A DNA stretch of 32,708 nucleotides from Arcobacter nitrofigilis (GTDB lineage: Bacteria > Campylobacterota > Campylobacteria > Campylobacterales > Arcobacteraceae): contig DYJR01000007.1 of NCBI GenBank assembly GCA_020723015.1, positions 1-32,708 of the forward strand, read 5' to 3'. The notes beneath the pieces are model-generated. The model was not told where the DNA came from and ran no database searches. It saw only the letters and a program-made list of their open reading frames with translations. A program made the position numbers and the translations under genes. Below, one piece after another: positions 8,206 through 16,561 of the stretch. How positions within the stretch are numbered: the first letter of the stretch is position 1; each line of letters starts with the position of its first letter.

Positions 8206-10140
8206 TTATTGTACAAAAAGCGTAGGTACTATCATAGGATATTTTTTGAATTTTCTTATACAATGTTTTCTAACTACTTTTCTAATCTCTTCTTCCAATA
8301 CTTTATTGTTTTGTAAAATACTCGGCTTTACGTTTGAAAGAAAAGTTACAAGTAGTTCTTCTATTTCATCAGAGAATTTTCTATCTTCCTTATCAGACAC
8401 AAGACCAAAAGACATAACTCTAGGTTTATCAACAATCTTTCTATCGTTTTCGTTGATTTGTGCTACTATCATAATAACACCCTCATTTGCCATAGTTTGT
8501 CTATCAATTACTATATCATCCGATATTTTGTGGTTTAGTTGATTATCCACATAAACTTTACCCGTTTTAACTGCTTTTACTTTTTTGATATATTTTGGAG
8601 TTACTTCCACCTGCTCTCCGTCACTAAGAACATATACATTTCTCTCTAAAACTCCACAATCTATACCTGTTTGTTTGTGTTTTAATACGTGGTTATATTC
8701 ACCGTGAATAGGCATAAAAAATTTTGGTTTTACAAGTCTAAGCATAAGTTTTTGCTCTTCTTGAGCCGCGTGACCACTTACGTGTATTTCGCTGAAATCT
8801 TGATATGCTACGACAGCACCTGCTTTTAGAAGATGGTTTATAATCTCACTTACACTACCTTCATTACCTGGAATTGCCTTTGCAGATAGTATAACTTGAT
8901 CGCCTTCTTTGATTTTGATATGTCTATGTTCATGGATAGCCATTCTATAAAGAGCACTCATAGATTCCCCTTGACTTCCCGTAGTAACAATCAAAAGTTC
9001 TTTATCATCATATTTATGAACTTCATGTGCATCGACAAATTTATCTTTAGGAAATTTGATATATCCAAGACTCATACAAAGCTCGATATTTTTCTCCATA
9101 GATCTGCCTATAACACATATTTTTCTATCATATTTTAGTCCATGTTCGATAGCTTGTGCAACCCTATGGATATTTGAACTAAAGGTTGACATTATCACCC
9201 TACCCTTTGCTTTTGAAAAAATATTATCAAAAGTAGGTCCTACGGTTTTCTCACTCTTTGTAAAGCCTGGAGAATGAGAGTTTGTAGAGTCACTAAGTAG
9301 CAACAATACCCCTTCTTCACCATAATGTGCAAGTCTATGTAAATCGGTAGGGTAGCCGTCAATAGGAGTATGGTCTATTTTAAAGTCACCTGAGTGGATA
9401 ATAGTACCTGCCGCCGTTTTAATTGCAAGAGCAGAAGAATCTATAATAGAGTGAGTGATGTGCATCCACTCCACTTCAAAGTCACCTATTTGAATAGGAA
9501 CTCTTTTTGTAATAGCACGGAAATAGCTTCTGTGATGTTTCATCTTATGCTCGTCAAACTTCGCACCTATCATCTCAAGAGGTAACGGTGTACCATACAC
9601 TGGAAATTGCATCTCTTTAAAAAGATAAGGCATAGCACCTATATGGTCTTCATGACCGTGAGTTATCACTATACCCGCTATTTTGTTTTTGATTTCTCTA
9701 AGATAAGAAAAATCAGGTATCAATATATCTACACCGTGCATTGTTTCATCAGGGAAACTCATCCCAACATCTACGATAATAGCAGATTTTTCTGTTTCTA
9801 CCACCATCATATTACCGCCTATCTCGCCCAAACCGCCAAGTGGAGTAATTCTCACTTTTGCATTTGTAGAAAGATTCAATTTATAATGTGGATTTAATCT
9901 ATTTTTGTGAGATTTTTCATTTGATTCAAATGATTTTTTCATATCACTAAACCATCCTGAACCCTCTTCGTTAGAATCCGTAGATTGTGGATTACCTACT
10001 TTATCTTTATTAAAATTAAAGTTTTTATTTTTTTTGAAATTTGGATTTTTATATCTTTTCGGTCTTGGATTGTTTTGGTTATTCTCGTTAGAATTTTGCT
10101 CTACAATCTCTTTATTTTCAGTTTCGTAACTCGTTTCCAT
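8206..10140 (-). CDS. rnj: Ribonuclease J with Asn/Lys-rich N-terminal extension
   Basis: Metallo-beta-lactamase motif GIVITHGHEDHIGAMPYL, beta-CASP region, HVSGHAAQEEQKLMLRLVKPKFFMPIHGEYNH. Confidence 0.95.
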   Translation of the reverse strand: METSYETENKEIVEQNSNENNQNNPRPKRYKNPNFKKNKNFNFNKDKVGNPQSTDSNEEGSGWFSDMKKSFESNEKSHKNRLNPHYKLNLSTNAKVRITPLGGLGEIGGNMMVVETEKSAIIVDVGMSFPDETMHGVDILIPDFSYLREIKNKIAGIVITHGHEDHIGAMPYLFKEMQFPVYGTPLPLEMIGAKFDEHKMKHHRSYFRAITKRVPIQIGDFEVEWMHITHSIIDSSALAIKTAAGTIIHSGDFKIDHTPIDGYPTDLHRLAHYGEEGVLLLLSDSTNSHSPGFTKSEKTVGPTFDNIFSKAKGRVIMSTFSSNIHRVAQAIEHGLKYDRKICVIGRSMEKNIELCMSLGYIKFPKDKFVDAHEVHKYDDKELLIVTTGSQGESMSALYRMAIHEHRHIKIKEGDQVILSAKAIPGNEGSVSEIINHLLKAGAVVAYQDFSEIHVSGHAAQEEQKLMLRLVKPKFFMPIHGEYNHVLKHKQTGIDCGVLERNVYVLSDGEQVEVTPKYIKKVKAVKTGKVYVDNQLNHKISDDIVIDRQTMANEGVIMIVAQINENDRKIVDKPRVMSFGLVSDKEDRKFSDEIEELLVTFLSNVKPSILQNNKVLEEEIRKVVRKHCIRKFKKYPMIVPTLFVQ

Positions 10141-10927
10141 TCTTTATCACCTTTTCATATATTTGGCGATACAAGGAAGCGGAAAGTTCGTGTGGACGGA
10201 TGTCGTCTTTTATATCAAGTTCTTTATATATACTATCAAGTCCTGCTTTTGAAACCACTGCCGTCAAGTTTTTTGACAGCTTCTTTCTTGGTGATGCAAA
10301 AGCCGATTTTAGAAAATCTTTAAATCTTTTTTCCAAAGAAACACTAAGATTTTTCTTGATATAAATCACTGCTGAATCAACTTTGGGTGCCGGTTCAAAA
10401 GATTCAGGAGGTACGACTACAACAATTTTAGATTGAGTAGAAATCGTATTAGTCAACACTCCCAGAGCAGAAAACTCTCTATCGCCCACTTCGGCGATGA
10501 ATTTATCTGCAACCTCTTTTTGAACCATTACCATTATATTTTCACAGTTAATGTCATCAAATGCTTTCAGTATAATATTCGTTGCGATATAATAAGGTAA
10601 ATTTGCAATCAAATCATATTTACCTTCACCATAAAGAGTCTTATTTTTTTCCCAAAACTCCAAAACATCACCAAAATTGATGGTAAGTTTAGAGTTTTGT
10701 ATCTCTTTATCAAACTTCTCTTTAAGTAACCCTATTAAGTCAGCATCTACTTCATAGGCAATCACTTCCTTGTACTTGACTAATTCTTTAGTCAAATCAC
10801 CTAAGCCAGGCCCAATCTCAACGACTTTATTATCGTTCTTGGGCATCGCTTCGATGATCTTTTGTAAAACCGTATTGTCTTTTAGAAAGTTCTGTCCGAA
10901 CTTCTTCTTTGCTATCACTTTTTCCAT
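10118..10927 (-). CDS. rsmA: 16S rRNA dimethyladenosine transferase RsmA (KsgA)
   Basis: KKKFGQNFLKDNTVLQKI, VVEIGPGLGDLT, NLPYYIATNIILK. Confidence 0.95.
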   Translation of the reverse strand: MEKVIAKKKFGQNFLKDNTVLQKIIEAMPKNDNKVVEIGPGLGDLTKELVKYKEVIAYEVDADLIGLLKEKFDKEIQNSKLTINFGDVLEFWEKNKTLYGEGKYDLIANLPYYIATNIILKAFDDINCENIMVMVQKEVADKFIAEVGDREFSALGVLTNTISTQSKIVVVVPPESFEPAPKVDSAVIYIKKNLSVSLEKRFKDFLKSAFASPRKKLSKNLTAVVSKAGLDSIYKELDIKDDIRPHELSASLYRQIYEKVIKNGNELRN

Positions 10928-10989
10928 TATGGGAAAAATTATAGCTGTTTTTAACTTAGTTTTAGATAAAATTTATCAATAGTATATTT

Positions 10990-11075
10990 GTAATTAGTCT
11001 ATTAGTATATTGGAAAAAAGAATTATGCTTCTTAACCAATTACTAATATACCAATAACCAATAACCAATTACTAA
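10990..11075. repeat. Intergenic repeat cluster upstream of hisF: 14-bp direct repeat plus imperfect inverted repeat
   Basis: TAACCAATTACTAA at 11033-11046 and again at 11062-11075, with CCAATAACCAATAACC between; GTAATTAGTCTATTAGTATATTGG (10990-11013) roughly matches the reverse complement of 11051-11072 (GTAATTGGTTATTGGTTATTGG). Confidence 0.7.
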
Positions 11076-11084
11076 AGGGTTAAA

Positions 11085-11846
11085 ATGTCATATTTTGCAA
11101 AAAGAATTATACCTTGCTTAGATGTTAAAGATGGAAGAGTAGTAAAAGGTGTAAACTTTGTGGGTCTTATAGATGCGGGAAATCCCGTAGAAGTAGCAAA
11201 AAGATACAATGAAGAGGGAGCCGATGAAATCACTTTTTTGGATATCACGGCGAGTCATGAAAATCGTGATACTATAGTTGATGTGGTAAAAGAGGTAGCC
11301 AAAGAGGTTTTTATACCACTAACCGTCGGTGGAGGAATTAGAAAATTAGAGGATATTTATAAACTATTAAATGTAGGTTGCGATAAAGTAAGCATCAACT
11401 CTTCTGCTATAAAAAACCTTGATTTTATCAATGAAGGGGCTAAAAGATTCGGTAGTCAATGTATAGTTGTAGCAATAGACGTAAAAAAAGTTGCACCTAA
11501 TAAATACAATGTTTTTATCAACGGCGGAAGACAAGATACCGGGCTTGATGCCTTAGAGTGGGCAAAAGAGGCTTATGATAGAGGTGCAGGTGAAATACTA
11601 CTTACTTCTATGGATACAGACGGTACAAAAGCCGGTTTTGAGCTAAATATCACAAAACAAATATCCTCTTTAGTAGATATTCCTGTAATTGCGAGTGGCG
11701 GTGCAGGAACTATGGAGCATATTAAAGACGCTTTCTTAAACGGTGCAGAAGCTGCCCTTGCCGCATCTATATTTCACTTTAAAGAGATAGATATTATGGA
11801 TTTGAAAAGATACCTATCTCAAAACAATATACCGGTGAGGCTGTAA
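11085..11846 (+). CDS. hisF: Imidazole glycerol phosphate synthase subunit HisF
   Basis: [70 protein letters not shown]. Confidence 0.97.
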   Translation: MSYFAKRIIPCLDVKDGRVVKGVNFVGLIDAGNPVEVAKRYNEEGADEITFLDITASHENRDTIVDVVKEVAKEVFIPLTVGGGIRKLEDIYKLLNVGCDKVSINSSAIKNLDFINEGAKRFGSQCIVVAIDVKKVAPNKYNVFINGGRQDTGLDALEWAKEAYDRGAGEILLTSMDTDGTKAGFELNITKQISSLVDIPVIASGGAGTMEHIKDAFLNGAEAALAASIFHFKEIDIMDLKRYLSQNNIPVRL

Positions 11847-12392
11847 ATGATAATAAGTGCAGGTCGTCAAGAAACTTTTCCTTTTGCTACCCCGGTAGGT
11901 GTAGGTCTTATTGAAAGTGCTATAAACGTAACAAGAGTCGCTCTTTTTGACAAACCTGATTTTCTGGTTTTTATAGGGAGTGCAGGAAGCTACGGAAACT
12001 ATAAAATATTTGATGTGGTTGAGTCTGTAACGGCATCCAATATAGAACTTAGCCTTTGGAGAAACGACTCATATACCCCCATAGATAACGTACTAAAAAT
12101 AGACAATATAAAGGTTGAATCAAGTGTTATAGTTAACTCGTCAAACTATATATCTACAAATCAAGAACTTTGTTCAAACTTTATCAAGAATGGTATAGAC
12201 ATCGAGAATATGGAGTTTTACTCTGTATTACAAGTTGCTAAAGAATTTAATATACCTTGTATGGGAATATTTGTAGTTACAAACTATTGCAATCAGTTTG
12301 CACATAAAGACTTTATAGCAAACCATCGTGAAGCAATGGATAAATTGATGCAATATTTAATAGACAAAAAACTATTACTTGAGAAGCCCTAA
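11847..12392 (+). CDS. Nucleoside phosphorylase/MTAN superfamily protein, short, non-canonical active site
   Basis: FPFATPVGVGLIESAINVTRVALFDKPDFLVFIGSAGSYG and IDIENMEFYSVLQVAKEFNIPCMGIFVVTNYCN match the PNP_UDP_1 fold; start codon directly follows the hisF stop. Confidence 0.75.
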   Translation: MIISAGRQETFPFATPVGVGLIESAINVTRVALFDKPDFLVFIGSAGSYGNYKIFDVVESVTASNIELSLWRNDSYTPIDNVLKIDNIKVESSVIVNSSNYISTNQELCSNFIKNGIDIENMEFYSVLQVAKEFNIPCMGIFVVTNYCNQFAHKDFIANHREAMDKLMQYLIDKKLLLEKP

Positions 12393-12417
12393 ATGGTGCA
12401 AAGCACATCATTTAGGG
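12387..12417 (+). terminator. Hairpin overlapping the stop codon of the nucleosidase-like gene
   Basis: CCCTAAATG-GTG-caaag-CAC-at-CATTTAGGG: perfect 9-bp outer stem plus a 3-bp inner stem with a 2-nt bulge; only a weak T tract follows. Confidence 0.55.
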
Positions 12418-12421
12418 TTCC

Positions 12422-12463
12422 GAGCCTACAGATGATAAGCAGTTATTATCTGCTAAACGGCTC
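12422..12463 (+). other. Structured intergenic element (nested stems) between the nucleosidase-like gene and rlmN
   Basis: GAGCC-ta-CAGATGATAA-gcag-TTATTATCTG-ctaaac-GGCTC: outer 5-bp stem, inner 10-bp stem with one G-U pair. Confidence 0.55.
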
Positions 12464-12466
12464 TCA

Positions 12467-12482
12467 TGTTTCACGTGAAACA
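12467..12482. promoter_or_regulatory. parS: parS-like ParB (Spo0J) binding site, perfect 16-bp palindrome, intergenic
   Basis: TGTTTCACGTGAAACA, identical to the site at 7516-7531. Confidence 0.88.
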
Positions 12483-12513
12483 TTGAAACGAATAATTAAC
12501 TTTAAGGAAATAA

Positions 12514-13587
12514 ATGCAAGAAAGTTTAAAAACTTTATATGATTACACTCTTGATGAACTAAAGCAAATCATATCGCCCTCTTTTAGAGCAAAACAAATA
12601 TATAACTGGATATACAAAAAATATATTCAAGATTTTGAACAAATGTCAAATCTACCGAAAGATATGATTAAATCTCTAAAAGAAAACTATACTTTGGATT
12701 TGGCAAATATCAAAGCTTCTGAAACAAGTATAGACGGAAGTATAAAGTACCTTTTTGAATTTGCAGACGGTCATAGCGTAGAGTCCGTATTTCTTTTGAT
12801 GAAAGACAAACAGTATGATGATGAAGGCAATATCATAAAAAGTGAGAAATATACTTTTTGTATCTCCACACAAGTGGGATGTAAAGTTGGATGTAGTTTT
12901 TGCCTAACTGCCAAAGGTGGGTTTGTAAGAAACCTAAGTGCAGCAGAAATAGTATATCAAGTCTTGATGCTCAAAAAACTAAACAATATAGAAGAAAACA
13001 AGGCGGCAAATATAGTCTATATGGGTATGGGTGAACCTTTAGATAACTTTGACAACCTTATAAAAGCTATCAAGATAATATCAGAGCTTGACGGTCTAGC
13101 AATAAGTACAAAAAGACAAACCATATCCACAAGCGGTATAAGCTCCAAAATAGAAAAACTAGGCAAAGAAGATTTGGGAGTACAACTTGCTATTTCACTA
13201 CATGCCGTTGATGATGACCTTAGAACTGAACTAATCCCTATGAATAAAGCATACAATATAGAGTCTATTATCAATGCAGTCAGAGGATTTCCGGTCGATA
13301 CAAGAAAAAGGGTAATGTTTGAATACCTTGTAATAAAAAACAAAAACGATGATTTGACAAGTGCAAAAAAACTAGTCAAACTGCTAAATGGAATAAAAGC
13401 CAAAGTAAACCTTATATACTTCAATCCTTATCCTAATTCTCCCTATGAAAGACCTTCTAAGGAAAATATGGTAAAATTCCAAGATTATTTGATTTCTAAA
13501 GGGCTTTTATGCACTATTAGAGAATCCAAAGGGTTTGATATAAGTGCCGCATGTGGACAACTTAAAGAAAAAGATAAAGGTAAATAA
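12514..13587 (+). CDS. rlmN: Dual-specificity 23S rRNA/tRNA adenine-C2 methyltransferase RlmN
   Basis: Radical SAM motif [45 protein letters not shown]-terminal [15 protein letters not shown]. Confidence 0.96.
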   Translation: MQESLKTLYDYTLDELKQIISPSFRAKQIYNWIYKKYIQDFEQMSNLPKDMIKSLKENYTLDLANIKASETSIDGSIKYLFEFADGHSVESVFLLMKDKQYDDEGNIIKSEKYTFCISTQVGCKVGCSFCLTAKGGFVRNLSAAEIVYQVLMLKKLNNIEENKAANIVYMGMGEPLDNFDNLIKAIKIISELDGLAISTKRQTISTSGISSKIEKLGKEDLGVQLAISLHAVDDDLRTELIPMNKAYNIESIINAVRGFPVDTRKRVMFEYLVIKNKNDDLTSAKKLVKLLNGIKAKVNLIYFNPYPNSPYERPSKENMVKFQDYLISKGLLCTIRESKGFDISAACGQLKEKDKGK

Positions 13588-13588
13588 T

Positions 13589-13690
13589 ATGGGATTTGAA
13601 GATATATTTTTGATTGTTTTTTTGGTAGCGGTTGTTGTTGTATCAGCTGTAGGGTTTTATTTGCACAATAAAAATGAGGAGAAGAAATAA
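13589..13690 (+). CDS. 33-aa small single-pass membrane protein
   Basis: MGFEDIFLIVFLVAVVVVSAVGFYLHNKNEEKK: one hydrophobic helix with a charged C-tail, exactly filling the gap between rlmN and gltX (stop directly abuts the gltX ATG). Confidence 0.65.
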   Translation: MGFEDIFLIVFLVAVVVVSAVGFYLHNKNEEKK

Positions 13691-15082
13691 ATGGCAATAA
13701 CAAGATTTGCACCTAGTCCAACGGGTTATTTACATATCGGAGGGCTTAGAACGGCTCTATACAATTACCTGTGGGCAAGAAAAACAGGCGGTAAATTTCG
13801 CCTTAGAATAGAAGACACCGATATGGCAAGAAACTCGGAAGATGCTCTAAAAGCTATACTTCAAGCATTTGAATGGGTTGGACTTGAATACGACGACACG
13901 GTAGAGTATCAATCAAAAAGAATGGATATATACAAAGGTTATATCCAAAAGCTTCTGGATGAAGGTAAAGCTTATTATTGTTATATGTCAAAAGAAGAGT
14001 TAGATGCATTAAGAGAATCTCAAATTGCAGCAGGACTTACTCCTAGATATGACGGGAGATATAGAGATTTCACCGGAACACCACCTGAGGGGATAGACCC
14101 AGTAGTGAGAATAAAATCACCTAAAGAGGGTAAAATCTGCTTTATTGACGGTGTAAAGTCAGAGATGGTATTTGACTGTGCAGAAGTTGATGATTTTATC
14201 ATAGCTAGAAGTGACGGAACTCCTATCTATAACTTTGTTGTTGTTATAGATGATGCTTTGATGGGTATAACGGAAGTTTTAAGAGGTGATGACCACCTTA
14301 CAAATACTGCAAAACAAATAGTTATCTATGAAGCTTTAGGGTTTAACGTACCTAAGTTTTACCATATTCCTATGATAAACAATCCTGAAGGTAAAAAACT
14401 ATCAAAAAGAGACGGTGCTACGGATGTAATGGAGTACAAAAATTTAGGATATTTACCGGAAGCACTTTTGAACTTCCTAGTAAGACTTGGATGGAGTCAT
14501 GGAGACCAAGAGATATTTAGTATGGAAGAGATGCTTACACTTTTTGATCCAAACAATATCAATAAATCTTCTTCAAGTTACAATGCGGAAAAACTTTTGT
14601 GGCTAAATGCTCACTATATCAAAAACAAATCAAATCAAGAACTAGCAGAAATTTTGAAGTTTTATGGATGTGAAATACATGGACACGATAAAGTAGAGAT
14701 GCTACTTGATTTGTGTAAAGAAAGAGCAGGAACTATGCTAGAACTCAAAAACTCTATAGAACTAATAGTAAACACTCCATCAAGCTATGATGAAGCCGGT
14801 GTAAAGAAATTTATCACCGATGATATAGTAAATATCCTTGAAATTTATGCAAAAATGATTATGGATTATGAGGGTGATTTACATCTTGCGTGTGACTATG
14901 AATCTATAACAAAACCATTTTTGCAAAACTACAACCTAAAAATGCCACAACTTTTCCAACCGATAAGACTAGCTCTTACGGGAAGTACACAAGCACCATC
15001 GGTGTATGATATTATGGCAATTTTAGGAAAAAATGAAGTGCTAAAAAGAATCTATGCTGCTATAGAGAAGAAATTTAGCTAA
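13691..15082 (+). CDS. gltX: Glutamyl-tRNA synthetase
   Basis: TRFAPSPTGYLHIGGLRTALYNYLWARKTGGKFRLRIEDTD and KKLSKRDGATDVMEYK. Confidence 0.96.
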   Translation: MAITRFAPSPTGYLHIGGLRTALYNYLWARKTGGKFRLRIEDTDMARNSEDALKAILQAFEWVGLEYDDTVEYQSKRMDIYKGYIQKLLDEGKAYYCYMSKEELDALRESQIAAGLTPRYDGRYRDFTGTPPEGIDPVVRIKSPKEGKICFIDGVKSEMVFDCAEVDDFIIARSDGTPIYNFVVVIDDALMGITEVLRGDDHLTNTAKQIVIYEALGFNVPKFYHIPMINNPEGKKLSKRDGATDVMEYKNLGYLPEALLNFLVRLGWSHGDQEIFSMEEMLTLFDPNNINKSSSSYNAEKLLWLNAHYIKNKSNQELAEILKFYGCEIHGHDKVEMLLDLCKERAGTMLELKNSIELIVNTPSSYDEAGVKKFITDDIVNILEIYAKMIMDYEGDLHLACDYESITKPFLQNYNLKMPQLFQPIRLALTGSTQAPSVYDIMAILGKNEVLKRIYAAIEKKFS

Positions 15083-15095
15083 ATAGCTATATTTA

Positions 15096-15713
15096 ATGGG
15101 TGTATGCATGAAGTATTTATTGTATCTTAGCTTGGCATTTATCCTTACGGGATGTTCTATAAAAACACCGAGCATAGATACAAGTACTACACCACCCTCA
15201 TCTTCTTATAAAACCGAGGTAAAGATTACTGATATTCTTAACTCATATATAGATCAAAACATCGGCAAAGATTGCTCTGATTTCGTATCAATAGTAAATC
15301 AAGAGCTGAACAATATCTATTTTGATGAAAAAGAACTAAACTTTGCATCAGCCGCTACCAAATCCGAAGCCATATACAACCTATACGAAAAACAAGGAAA
15401 AATATCTACACAAGAGTTACCGAATATCGGCGATTTGATATTTTTTAAAGATACGGTAAAACCTACTAAAACAAAATCACGAATAAGCCATATAGGGATA
15501 GTTTCCGATATTCACGATGATAATACTATCATCTTCGTACATCAAATAAACGGCAAAGTCACTCAAGGGTATATAAACCTAAATAATATGGATAGCCACA
15601 ATATAAACGGCAAAGTAGTAAATAGCTTTATAGTAAGATGTACTACAAAAAATACACCAAACTACAAATGCCTAAGCTCTAAGTTTTTGGCTGGGTATGG
15701 AAGGGTTAATTAA
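15096..15713 (+). CDS. Lipoprotein with NlpC/P60-like (papain-like amidase) domain; start may be at 15108
   Basis: Lipobox LAFILTGCS; putative catalytic Cys in GKDCSDFVSIV and His in KSRISHIGIVSDI; NIGDLIFFK motif. Confidence 0.75.
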   Translation: MGVCMKYLLYLSLAFILTGCSIKTPSIDTSTTPPSSSYKTEVKITDILNSYIDQNIGKDCSDFVSIVNQELNNIYFDEKELNFASAATKSEAIYNLYEKQGKISTQELPNIGDLIFFKDTVKPTKTKSRISHIGIVSDIHDDNTIIFVHQINGKVTQGYINLNNMDSHNINGKVVNSFIVRCTTKNTPNYKCLSSKFLAGYGRVN

Positions 15714-15737
15714 AGTCCAAATTTCATTTAATTAACC
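15704..15737. terminator. Inverted repeat overlapping the lipoprotein stop codon, possible bidirectional terminator
   Basis: GGTTAATTAAA (15704-15714) and TTTAATTAACC (15727-15737), 12-nt loop; AT-rich stem, so weak. Confidence 0.45.
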
Positions 15738-15775
15738 TTTGGAATAATATATCCTCTAAATTCCTACTTGAGTTT

Positions 15776-15940
15776 TTAGCAAAACAACCGTTTTTCTAGA
15801 CTATCAAACATTTCATATTGATTTATAAGATTATTGCTTTCTATATCATTCTCACTCTGAACAATCAATTTTAATAAATTTAAAGAATTTTGTAAATTCT
15901 CATAACTCTTAATATCTTGAATAATAGCTTTTTGCTTCAC
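15776..15940 (-). pseudogene. Remnant of a RelB/Phd-type antitoxin C-terminus
   Basis: Reverse strand reads (GTG)KQKAIIQDIKSYENLQNSLNLLKLIVQSENDIESNNLINQYEMFDSLEKRLFC*; an in-frame TAA lies a few codons upstream, so the N-terminal domain is missing. Confidence 0.5.
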
Positions 15941-15992
15941 CGTTTTGGGCTTTTAAATAGCTAATCTATTTTATATCTTGACTCAAATACAT

Positions 15993-16523
15993 TTATATCG
16001 CTCCCTCAAGCCTGAGTAGAAACTCTTTTTTTTCTATCCCAGCACCATAGCCGTTTAGTTTACCGTCATGCCCTATTACTCTATGGCAAGGGACTAGAAT
16101 ATGTATCATATTTTGACCATTTGCATTTGCTACGGCTCTATAGGCTTTGGGCATATTTATGGCTATTGCTTGGATTTTGTAGCTTATAGTTTGTCCGTAG
16201 GGAATTTTTAGTAGTTCTTTCCAAACAGATACTTGAAAAGGTGTGCCTACTAGCTTAAGCGGCAGAGTGAAATCTTTTCTTTTGCACTCAAAATACTCTT
16301 TTAGTTGCTCTCTTAAGGTCACAAAATACTGATTCTCACCTGCTATCACCTCTGCATCGAATACATCTTTTAGTTTTGCAAGGTGAGCATCTATATGCAA
16401 AGGGTGAATAAATGCTAGCATACATATACCCTCTTTTATTGCACCGGCTACCATATCCCCAAGAGGGGTATTTATGATACTGGTTTGGATGATATTTTTT
16501 GTTTCAAATCTATTGTGTCTCAT
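15993..16523 (-). CDS. ogt: Methylated-DNA--protein-cysteine methyltransferase
   Basis: Active-site motif VPCHRVIGHDGKLNGYGAG; TPFQVSVWKELLKIPYGQTISY. Confidence 0.95.
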   Translation of the reverse strand: MRHNRFETKNIIQTSIINTPLGDMVAGAIKEGICMLAFIHPLHIDAHLAKLKDVFDAEVIAGENQYFVTLREQLKEYFECKRKDFTLPLKLVGTPFQVSVWKELLKIPYGQTISYKIQAIAINMPKAYRAVANANGQNMIHILVPCHRVIGHDGKLNGYGAGIEKKEFLLRLEGAI

Positions 16524-16561
16524 ATTTTTTATACTAGCTAAAGTTGGTATGCCAATATATG

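Noticed and set aside
8063-8542. 159-aa plus-strand ORF and other ORFs antisense to rnj, rarA, topA and eno
   Set aside because: All lie opposite strongly identified conserved genes; typical shadow ORFs in AT-rich DNA.
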